Source of the DNA: Henricia sp. BOLD:AAB3569
Taxonomy: Eukaryota > Echinodermata > Asteroidea > Spinulosida > Echinasteridae
DNA: 64,000 nt
Assembly: GCA_037783545.1 (NCBI GenBank)
Contig: JBBELK010000328.1
Location: 1-64,000, forward strand
Reading direction: 5' to 3'
Part shown: one piece after another, positions 1 through 9,806 of the stretch
How the letters are laid out: the number at the start of each line of letters is the position of its first letter
Numbering within the stretch: the first letter of the stretch is position 1
Position numbers and translations under genes: made by a program
Notes under the pieces: model-generated
The model's database searches: none
What the model was told of the DNA's origin: nothing
What the model saw: only the letters and a program-made list of their open reading frames with translations

Positions 1-788
1 AGGAATGTGAAAGGATGAAAAACCTGAGGGATTAGAGAACCTGAGGCCATTACCATCGGACATGCTGTGTGGAAGGAGGGTCAAAACAAAAAAAGGGCAA
101 AAAGGGCATGGACAATTCAAATGACAATTCAAAAAAATGTGAATGATTCAAAGAAAAGCGGGCGTGTTGGACGCATTATGCGCAACACGACAAAACAATT
201 GTCAAAACAAAGGAATGTGAAAGGATGAAAAACCTGAGGGATTAGAGAACCTGAGGCCATTACCATCGGACATGCTGTGTGGAAGGAGAGGGTCAAAACA
301 AAAAAGGTAAAAGGGCATGGACAATTCAAATGACAAATCAAAGGGAATGTGAATGAAACAAATTCAAGCGGCGAGTTGGACGCAAAATGCGCAACACGAC
401 TAAAAAAGCATTGACGTTTCTAAAGAAACGTGAATGATTTAAATTCAAGTGGGTGTGTTGGACGCATTATGCGCAACACGACAAAAAAAGCATTGACGTT
501 TCAACGAGACGTGAATGAATCAAATTCAAACGGGCGTGTTGGACACGCATTATGCGTAACACAAATGAGGGTGTGAAATGCGCTAACAAAAAAAGGGGGG
601 GGGGGGTTGTGAAAAAAATGAATGAATGAAACATCTCCGTTGAAAGGAAGGAAGAAAGAATAGAAAAGGTAAATCAGAAATGAAAAAATAGGTACAGGAT
701 AAGAGTAGAAAAGGATAGCTGAACGGTCCAAACATCTCTCGGAGACCGAAAGAACGCCGGTGCAGACTACAATGGTTCTGTCAATCAT
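1..788 (-). mobile_element. Penelope-like element, leftward copy, 5' subrepeat portion (runs off left edge)
   Basis: Read on the minus strand, this stretch matches the first ~790 bases of the rightward units (for example from 7019 on). It begins with the same sequence that follows the unit boundary, then has the poly-C/T tract and the hairpin-bearing subrepeats. It directly follows the 3' end of the next leftward copy, so the leftward copies are in tandem too. The rest lies outside the window. Confidence 0.85.
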
Positions 789-2326
789 ATGTTCTTGGAA
801 GACTGTATGAACCTAAAGTTCTAACAGGTATCTAGGCCTACTACGTACCTCTCGATACGTGAGACGATCGGACGATCTCCGTGGTAGATGAAGGATTTCA
901 ACCGTTCGGAAAAGTGCCTGATGATGGGTGCTGACGACCGGTTAAAGATCCAGCCATTGCCAGTCCCGGCACGAGGGGATAGCAGTATGGTAGTGGGGTA
1001 CAAGAATAACACAAGGACAAAGTGGAGATGTGTTTCACGTCATAAATTTAAATTTAATTGGGATGTGTTTCACGTCATAAATTTAATTAAATTGGGAGAG
1101 AACCTTTAAAATAAAAAAGATACATTTTAAGTAAACAATTTTAAGAAAAAGAGGTGCAAAAAAACATCACAGAAAATTGTCAACATTCGAAATGTCTAAC
1201 AGCAGGTTAGACTCGGAAGGTGAAACTTGAAAAAAGCATCGGATGAGAGAGGTGTGTTTCAAAAAAAAAAAAAAGTGGAGTTAAAAAACGCCTTAACAAA
1301 GCTTGTTACACCTACAAAGTAGGTAGGCCTATAATAAGGAATATTTTAAGAAAATTTACAAAACGGTTTTTAAAAAATGTGAAATAGCTTGTTGGAAATG
1401 GCGCCAAAAGAAAACAATTACAAAAAAAGAAATTAAAAAAGCAATTAACAATGAAGGGTGGAGGGTTGAAAAATGTGCTATTTGAATGAAAACAACGTCA
1501 GAGACTTAGAGTGACAAGGGTTTCAAAGGAAACGAAATGAAGCTTGAAACCGAAAAAAGGGGGGGGGGGGAGGGGTTGAGAGAGATAGAGAGAGTGTAGT
1601 GGCAACGCCTTGTCTCACGTAGTGAGCAGCTACTCGTGGGATTCGAAGGAAAATGCGAACAAAACAGTTTGGGAGGGATACATTTTCGGTGTGAAACGAA
1701 AAACCTTGTGAAAAACGAAAAATAGTTATGAACAATTTGATGAGAAGGTGTCGGTTATGTCACTTATAGATATTGAAATGTTTGAGAAGAGTAGTGGCAA
1801 CGCCATGTCTCACGATGTGGTGAGCAGCTACTCGTTGGTTTACGAATATAGAAAAGGTTGATATGGTATGTTAACGACGCGAGATCAGCATTAAAGGGAA
1901 AAAATGTCTATGGTTTAAAGGCAGCAATCTTTTTGTGAATGTTTCGACTAGAGCAGAAGAGTTGCTTGAGTTTAATCGCGTTGGTGGTGATAATTTGGGT
2001 TTGGAATTTCTTGTTCAGCAGTTTTTCGTATTTCTTGAAGATCCGTTTAGCAAAGGCGATGTTATTGTTGGCTTTATTGAAGGTGATTTTACAAAAAATG
2101 GTATCCTTGGCTGAATGGGCCTTCCGGGGAAGAGTTCGTTTGCGGGCAGAGAGATTTCGTCGGATGAAGGAAGCTGGATATCCACATTTACGTAGTCTAA
2201 TTTTGAAGAGTTTGATGATGTGTCGGAATTCGTCTTTATCTCTGGAGTGTGATTCGTAGCGTTGGCGTTCTCCTTGGATGACGCTAGAGAAAATGTTCGG
2301 GTTGTGATTTGATTTGAAGTTAACGT
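789..2326 (-). mobile_element. Penelope-like element, leftward copy, 5'-truncated
   Basis: The minus strand contains the end of the reverse transcriptase frame and the whole 3' region of the unit, ending at the same terminal bases (CCAAGAACAT) as the rightward copies. Its 5' end is cut inside the RT frame at 2326, where it abuts the rightward array head to head. A 5'-truncated inverted copy next to a full copy is a known habit of Penelope elements. It differs slightly from the rightward copies, for example by one base near 1391. Confidence 0.88.
1908..2326 (-). pseudogene. Reverse transcriptase C-terminal fragment (PLE)
   Basis: The minus strand encodes the last ~139 residues of the PLE reverse transcriptase, matching the C-terminus of the rightward frames (5482-5900). 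It has no RT catalytic motifs. Reading on past 2326 enters the subrepeat of the opposite copy, so the short N-terminal extension in that frame is not part of the protein. It is a truncation remnant and should have no activity. Confidence 0.88.
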
Positions 2327-3234
2327 TTGTCGTGTTGCGCATAATGCGTCCAACACGCCCGTTTTTCTTTGAATCATTCACATTTTTTTGAATTGTCATT
2401 TGAATTGTTCATGCCCCTTTTTGCCCTTTTTTGTTTTGACCCTCCTTCCACACAGCATGTCCGATGGTTATGGCCTCAGGTTCTCTAATCCCTCAGGATT
2501 TTTCCTTTCACAATTCTTTTTTTGTTCCTCCCCCCCCCCCCCCCCCTTTTTTTCACCCTCAGTCATGTTGCGCATTATGCGTCCAACACGCCCGCTTGAT
2601 TTTGAATTACCCCTCGGAAATGTCGCGCGTAATTCACGCAACACGCCCATTTCAGTTTTTATTCACGCGCACAGTTATTTTTAGACTTTCAATTTCGACC
2701 GTCAGTCATTGAGCGCATAATGCGTTCAATACGCCCGCGTTTAAAGAACATACGCTCGAAATTAAATGCTACTTTGTTTTTAAATTTGAACGTCCGTCAC
2801 TGCACTGCACACGTCGCGTCACATCATTTTGGAGCCGAGTCAAGTTAACGGCCCATCACTCCTTTGGTGTTGTTTCAGTCGAATCCTTATTTAAACGACA
2901 TTGATGCTGTTTTGCAACTGATTCCACCGTTGCCGTCATCCGTTTTATTTGTGCTACAACCTTCCGTCCGTCACCTTTGAGACTCCGACTTTTGTTCTGC
3001 TTCACGTTGGTGCTTCATGTTCAACAGAAGCTATCATTTAGGCTACCAGTTGAACTTCAACCTTCCATTCGTCATTCATTGAGACGTTTTACTTGTATCC
3101 AAGAAAACTCAGATATTACTACTACCTTGGTTTTAGTGCCGTGCCTAACCAATTTCGACGTTATCTGAGAAGCACTAAATTTGCTACAGCACATTCCGTT
3201 CGTCACTTCTAAGCCATTACAATTGTCAACTCCG

Positions 3235-3379
3235 GTGAGTCAGCCAACTCCTTGTCTATCTTTATAAACGAATCCTAACCTTTTGTTATCGCTTCGATAA
3301 ATTATTTTCACATATAAACAAGATCGATTTTCATTATCCTTAAAAATTATTCGTAAGTTATTCTCGTTCACAATCACAG
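3235..3379 (+). other. Possible spliceosomal intron in the PLE 5' leader
   Basis: A strong donor (CCG/GTGAGT) lies at 3235 and a pyrimidine-containing acceptor ends in CACAG at 3379, about 90 bases upstream of the RT start codon. Other AG acceptors at 3452 and 3463 are possible. The same pair is present in all four rightward copies (donors near 9571, 15906 and 22227). Introns are known in some PLEs, but splicing here is inference. Confidence 0.35.
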
Positions 3380-3470
3380 CCACCGTTTGCACCACCTTGC
3401 CTGGTCAACTCCGAATCAATATCAACAACACTCGCTTCCCTTTTAACTGAGACAACCACCTAGTTGCAAG

Positions 3471-5900
3471 ATGCCCCACACTAACGCCGCAAAAACTATC
3501 AAGAAAATCAAAACTTGCCAGTCCCTCGCGACATGGAGACGGTTCCAACACAAGTCGACCAATCTGTTTTCCAAACACATCGGCCTCGTTAACAAACTCC
3601 ACCTCCTGTTAGATAAATACGTTCCAACCTTGTTCAAGTTAGAATGCAACTTTAACATAACACTTGTCAGTCAGGCTAACGTTATTACGAAAGAAGAAAT
3701 GCATCTTGATACCCACCATAACATCTGCAACCTTAGATCACTTATTTCATCCACTAAGGAAGAAATTGAAAGAACCACCATTGATGTTGACTCTCTCTAC
3801 GAAAGGTCTATCTACCAACTCAAAGCCTCTGCTCCCCTAAACTATAAACGTAAAATGTATAAACTTTCAGTTGACTACCACGTTGCAAAAGGTCTTATCG
3901 ACAGCAGATCCGCTATTCACTCCAAGTTCATTTATAATAAAATTAGATCACAACGTCAGAAGGCTAGAGAAGACTGTTTAAGCCAAGAACTTAACGATCA
4001 CCAAGCCCGCTACCATAACTTCACAAAGTGTACCATTGATCCAAAACTCAGTGAGATTATCAACTGCGGGCCATCATTCATCTTGACTGATCCTTCTGTC
4101 GAAGAGAACTACCACAAGATAGCACTCCACAAGTCATTTATGCTCTCTATGAGACAACTTGTTCTTCGGGATCGCCTTTTCCCTCGACGTCCTCCCCCTG
4201 CCAACAACATTTTCAAATTAAAACAAAAATTCACTCCCCCCAAATTTGCTACCCTAATCAGTAATCCTAATGTCTTCAGAAATACATTCGAATACACACA
4301 ATCTGTTCTGGAAGAACTTAATGCAACACCAACTGACGGGTTCAATAACCAAGAAGCACACATCAAATACCAGAAAAATATCAGTTGCATCAAACAAATC
4401 CAAGAACTTGCCAATGACAAAAACATTATTATTAGAATTTCAGACAAAAACATGGGCCTTTGTTTCAATAATGTGAGCTGGTACATTCAGGAGTATAAGC
4501 GGCAGACGCAGTGCGAAACGTACACCTGCCTTGGTAAGATTAACACCACATCTGTTTCCTCACTTATTGAAAAAGGCTGTGAACATTTGGATAAGATCTT
4601 TGCAGAACAAAGTTCCCACCATGCCGAAAACGACTTCTCCGAAATTTCCAAGATTCTGAAATCTTCAAAAATCCAACTTCCATCCATGGATCTCCTCCCT
4701 AAGGTTCATAAACTTGTTGAACCCCCTTCCGCCGATAACGAAGGATCTCTGAAAGGCCGACCTATCATTACTGCCCATAGTTGGGTAACTTCTCCTGTTT
4801 CCAAATGTCTTGGATTCCACCTTAATAACCTTATCAGCAAATTTAAAGATAAATTCTCTGAAGCTAACTTCCCGTAGCCCATCATCACCAACTCCCTCCA
4901 ATTGATCAGTCGTTTAAATGAACTTGAAATTTCCTTCCACGACAACATTTCCTTGATCTCCTTCGATTTCGAAAGTCTTTACACGAATATTTCAACAGAC
5001 GACATCAAAGAAACCCTTCAAAATATCACAGAACTTTGCGATGAACCCTCGGATTTTTTCTCCTATCTATTCAGCCTTCACAAATTCACTAATCTTTTTA
5101 GTAACTTTTCCATCGGTAAATTCCTCTTTCAACAGAATAAAGGCGTTCAGATGGGCAGTTACCACTCGGCCCAAATTGCCAACCTTGTTTTAGGTTTCAA
5201 GGAATTTAAGTTTTTCTCCGAGTTCAACCATCCTAACATCCTCCTGTTCGTTCGCTACATCGACGACGGATTGATCATCGTTCGCAACTCTGACGATTTT
5301 AATTTCAAAGACGTCATCTGTTCTCTGTCACGACTTTACCCCACATCAATCCCAATCACTTTCTCCGTCAATTCTAAAACGATTAACTTCCTAGATCTTA
5401 CGCTTGCTATCAACCACTTCTCCCTTGTTTCAAACAAAATCCATTTCCGCATCTTCCAAAAACCTTTCCAGAAATTCACATACGTTAACTTCAAATCAAA
5501 TCACAACCCGAACATTTTCTCTAGCGTCATCCAAGGAGAACGCCAACGCTACGAATCACACTCCAGAGATAAAGACGAATTCCGACACATCATCAAACTC
5601 TTCAAAATTAGACTACGTAAATGTGGATATCCAGCTTCCTTCATCCGACGAAATCTCTCTGCCCGCAAACGAACTCTTCCCCGGAAGGCCCATTCAGCCA
5701 AGGATACCATTTTTTGTAAAATCACCTTCAATAAAGCCAACAATAACATCGCCTTTGCTAAACGGATCTTCAAGAAATACGAAAAACTGCTGAACAAGAA
5801 ATTCCAAACCCAAATTATCACCACCAACGCGATTAAACTCAAGCAACTCTTCTGCTCTAGTCGAAACATTCACAAAAAGATTGCTGCCTTTAAACCATAG
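3471..5900 (+). CDS. Penelope-type reverse transcriptase, split by in-frame UAG (unit 1)
   Basis: This RT would copy the element's RNA into DNA. The first part (468 codons, from an ATG with A at -3) carries PLE motif LPKVHK at 409-414 and GRPIIT at 429-434. UAG at 4875-4877 interrupts the frame. The same frame stays open beyond it; counted from ATG 4902, it carries motif A (FDFESLYTNI, Asp22), a motif B with MGS but no PLSP (83-97), the catalytic YIDD at 119-122, and FLDL at 163-166. The total of about 810 codons is normal for a PLE RT. No GIY-YIG endonuclease domain is visible at either end. The protein is either inactive or depends on stop-codon readthrough. RT identity is firm, PLE class is likely, and activity is unknown. 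Confidence 0.88.
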
Positions 5901-5974
5901 ACATTTTTTCCCTTTAATGCTGATCTCGCGTCGTTAACATACCATATCAACCTTTTCTATATTCGTAAACCAAC

Positions 5975-6019
5975 GAGTAGCTGCTCACCACATCGTGAGA
6001 CATGGCGTTGCCACTACTC
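5975..6019 (+). other. Predicted three-way-junction structure, copy A (unit 1)
   Basis: Arms GAGTAG and CTACTC enclose two small hairpins: CTCAC/GTGAG with a 6-base loop, and TGGC/GCCA with loop GTT. The linkers are CTG, ACA and none. It lies ~75 bases after the RT stop. The same structure is at 12311-12355, 18646-18690 and 24967-25011, and inverted at 1789-1834. It does not have the CUGANGA/GAAA core of a hammerhead ribozyme. The structure is by eye and its function unknown. Confidence 0.5.
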
Positions 6020-6172
6020 TTCTCAAACATTTCAATATCTATAAGTGACATAACCGACACCTTCTCATCAAATTGTTCATAACTATTTTTCGTTTTTCAC
6101 AAGGTTTTTCGTTTCACACCGAAAATGTATCCCTCCCAAACTGTTTTGTTCGCATTTTCCTTCGAATCCCAC

Positions 6173-6214
6173 GAGTAGCTGCTCACTACGTGAGACAAGG
6201 CGTTGCCACTACAC
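6173..6214 (+). other. Predicted three-way-junction structure, copy B (unit 1)
   Basis: This second version lies ~200 bases after copy A. All paired segments are kept, but the CTCAC/GTGAG hairpin has a 3-base loop and the outer stem has one mismatch. Homologous copies are at 12509-12550, 18844-18885 and 25165-25206, and inverted at 1596-1636. Flanks of A and B are otherwise unlike, so the structured core itself is what is duplicated or conserved. Confidence 0.5.
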
Positions 6215-7243
6215 TCTCTCTATCTCTCTCAACCCCTCCCCCCCCCCCCTTTTTCGGTTTCAAGCTTCATTTCGTTTCCTTTGAAACCCTTGTCACTCTA
6301 AGTCTCTGACGTTGTTTTCATTCAAATAGCACATTTTTCAACCCTCCACCCTTCATTGTTAATTGCTTTTTTAATTTCTTTTTTTGTAATTGTTTTCTTT
6401 TGGCGCCATTTCCACCAAGCTATTTCACATTTTTTAAAAACCGTTTTGTAAATTTTCTTAAAATATTCCTTATTATAGGCCTACCTACTTTGTAGGTGTA
6501 ACAAGCTTTGTTAAGGCGTTTTTTAACTCCACTTTTTTTTTTTTTTGAAACACACCTCTCTCATCCGATGCTTTTTTCAAGTTTCACCTTCCGAGTCTAA
6601 CCTGCTGTTAGACATTTCGAATGTTGACAATTTTCTGTGATGTTTTTTTGCACCTCTTTTTCTTAAAATTGTTTACTTAAAATGTATCTTTTTTATTTTA
6701 AAGGTTCTCTCCCAATTTAATTAAATTTATGACGTGAAACACATCCCAATTAAATTTAAATTTATGACGTGAAACACATCTCCACTTTGTCCTTGTGTTA
6801 TTCTTGTACCCCACTACCATACTGCTATCCCCTCGTGCCGGGACTGGCAATGGCTGGATCTTTAACCGGTCGTCAGCACCCATCATCAGGCACTTTTCCG
6901 AACGGTTGAAATCCTTCATCTACCACGGAGATCGTCCGATCGTCTCACGTATCGAGAGGTACGTAGTAGGCCTAGATACCTGTTAGAACTTTAGGTTCAT
7001 ACAGTCTTCCAAGAACATATGATTGACAGAACCATTGTAGTCTGCACCGGCGTTCTTTCGGTCTCCGAGAGATGTTTGGACCGTTCAGCTATCCTTTTCT
7101 ACTCTTATCCTGTACCTATTTTTTCATTTCTGATTTACCTTTTCTATTCTTTCTTCCTTCCTTTCAACGGAGATGTTTCATTCATTCATTTTTTTCACAA
7201 CCCCCCCCCCCTTTTTTTGTTAGCGCATTTCACACCCTCATTT

Positions 7244-8930
7244 GTGTTACGCATAATGCGTCCAACACGCCCGTTTGAATTTGATTCATTCACGTCTCGT
7301 TGAAACGTCAATGCTTTTTTTGTCGTGTTGCGCATAATGCGTCCAACACACCCACTTGAATTTGAATCATTCACGTTTCTTTAGAAACGTCAATGCTTTT
7401 TTAGTCGTGTTGCGCATTTTGCGTCCAACTCGCCGCTTGAATTTGTTTCATTCACATTCCCTTTGATTTGTCATTTGAATTGTCCATGCCCTTTTACCTT
7501 TTTTGTTTTGACCCTCCTTCCACACAGCATGTCCGATGGTAATGGCCTCAGGTTCTCTAATCCCTCAGGTTTTTCATCCTTTCACATTCCTTTTGTTTTG
7601 ACAATTGTTTTGTCGTGTTGCGCATAATGCGTCCAACACGCCCGCTTTTCTTTGAATCATTCACATTTTTTTGAATTGTCATTTGAATTGTCCATGCCCT
7701 TTTTGCCCTTTTTTGTTTTGACCCTCCTTCCACACAGCATGTCCGATGGTAATGGCCTCAGGTTCTCTAATCCCTCAGGTTTTTCATCCTTTCACATTCC
7801 TTTTGTTTTGACATTTGTTTTTGTCGTGTTGCGCATAATGCGTCCAACACGCCCGCTTTTCTTTGAATCATTCACATTTTTTTGAATTGTCATTTGAATT
7901 GTTCATGCCCCTTTTTTGCCCTTTTTTGTTTTGACCCTCCTTCCACACAGCATGTCCGATGGTAATGGCCTCAGGTTCTCTAATCCCTCAGGTTTTTCAT
8001 CCTTTCACATTCCTTTTGTTTTGACATTTGTTTTTGTCGTGTTGCGCATAATGCGTCCAACACGCCCGTTTTTCTTTGAATCATTCACATTTTTTTGAAT
8101 TGTCATTTGAATTGTTCATGCCCCTTTTTGCCCTTTTTTGTTTTGACCCTCCTTCCACACAGCATGTCCGATGGTAATGGCCTCAGGTTCTCTAATCCCT
8201 CAGGTTTTTCATCCTTTCACATTCCTTTTGTTTTGACATTTGTTTTTGTCGTGTTGCGCATAATGCGTCCAACACGCCCGTTTTTCTTTGAATCATTCAC
8301 ATTTTTTTGAATTGTCATTTGAATTGTCCATGCCCTTTTTTGCCCTTTTTTGTTTTGACCCTCCTTCCACACAGCATGTCCGATGGTAATGGCCTCAGGT
8401 TCTCTAATCCCTCAGGTTTTTCATCCTTTCACATTCCTTTTGTTTTGACAATTGTTTTTGTCGTGTTGCGCATAATGCGTCCAACACGCCCGTTTTTCTT
8501 TGAATCATTCACATTTTTTTGAATTGTCATTTGAATTGTCCATGCCCTTTTACCCTTTTTTGTTTTGACCCTCCTTCCACACAGCATGTCCGATGGTAAT
8601 GGCCTCAGGTTCTCTAATCCCTCAGGTTTTTCATCCTTTCACATTCCTTTTGTTTTGACAATTGTTTTTGTCGTGTTGCGCATAATGCGTCCAACACGCC
8701 CGTTTTTCTTTGAATCATTCACATTTTTTTGAATTGTCATTTGAATTGTTCATGCCCCTTTTTGCCCTTTTTTGTTTTGACCCTCCTTCCACACAGCATG
8801 TCCGATGGTTATGGCCTCAGGTTCTCTAATCCCTCAGGATTTTTCCTTTCACAATTCTTTTTTTGTTCCTCCCCCCCCCCCCTTTTTTTCACCCTCAGTC
8901 ATGTTGCGCATTATGCGTCCAACACGCCCG
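7244..8930 (+). repeat. Hairpin subrepeat array of PLE unit 2
   Basis: Two ~80-bp repeats (from 7244 and 7324) lead into a ladder of ~212-bp repeats starting near 7402, 7612, 7823, 8036, 8248, 8460 and 8671, with a diverged copy near 8901. Each carries arms GTGTTG and CAACAC around the palindrome CGCATAATGCG, always followed by CGCCCR or nearly so. Two more diverged copies lie at about 8957 and 9044. Open frames across this array come from the repeat composition and are not genes. Confidence 0.85.
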
Positions 8931-9806
8931 CTTGATTTTGAATTACCCCTCGGAAATGTCGCGCGTAATTCACGCAACACGCCCATTTCAGTTTTTATTC
9001 ACGCGCACAGTTATTTTTAGACTTTCAATTTCGACCGTCAGTCATTGAGCGCATAATGCGTTCAATACGCCCGCGTTTAAAGAACATACGCTCGAAATTA
9101 AATGCTACTTTGTTTTTAAATTTGAACGTCCGTCACTGCACTGCACACGTCGCGTCACATCATTTTGGAGCCGAGTCAAGTTAACGGCCCATCACTCCTT
9201 TGGTGTTGTTTCAGTCGAATCCTTATTTAAACGACATTGATGCTGTTTTGCAACTGATTCCACCGTTGCCGTCATCCGTTTTATTTGTGCTACAACCTTC
9301 CGTCCGTCACCTTTGAGACTCCGACTTTTGTTCTGCTTCACGTTGGTGCTTCATGTTCAACAGAAGCTATCATTTAGGCTACCAGTTGAACTTCAACCTT
9401 CCATTCGTCATTCATTGAGACGTTTTACTTGTATCCAAGAAAACTCAGATATTACTACTACCTTGGTTTTAGTGCCGTGCCTAACCAATTTCGACGTTAT
9501 CTGAGAAGCACTAAATTTGCTACAGCACATTCCGTTCGTCACTTCTAAGCCATTACAATTGTCAACTCCGGTGAGTCAGCCAACTCCTTGTCTATCTTTA
9601 TAAACGAATCCTAACCTTTTGTTATCGCTTCGATAAATTATTTTCACATATAAACAAGATCGATTTTCATTATCCTTAAAAATTATTCGTAAGTTATTCT
9701 CGTTCACAATCACAGCCACCGTTTGCACCACCTTGCCTGGTCAACTCCGAATCAATATCAACAACACTCGCTTCCCTTTTAACTGAGACAACCACCTAGT
9801 TGCAAG

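Larger units (their letters stand above)
2327..7018 (+). mobile_element. Penelope-like element, rightward unit 1 (short 5' end)
   Basis: This is the first rightward copy. It starts within a subrepeat, immediately after the head-to-head junction, and keeps only one 212-bp subrepeat where later units have about six. The 5' leader, RT frame (3471-5900) and 3' region are complete and nearly identical to units 2-4. It ends with CCAAGAACAT, and the next unit follows without spacer. Confidence 0.9.

Noticed and set aside
1908..2399. 163-residue protein joining a repeat-encoded N-terminus to the RT C-terminus
   Set aside because: The frame crosses the head-to-head junction at 2326 by chance. It is not an evolved fusion.
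6700..7000. Hammerhead ribozyme in the PLE 3' region
   Set aside because: CTGATGA and CTGACGA occur on the minus strand near 6880, but no GAAA and stem III follow at workable spacing. By eye there is no hammerhead; a motif search would settle it.
7652..9048. Many 60-77 codon frames ending in IMRPTRP-like peptides
   Set aside because: They are translations of the hairpin subrepeat. They occur on both strands and in the leftward copy, and track the DNA repeat rather than a protein.
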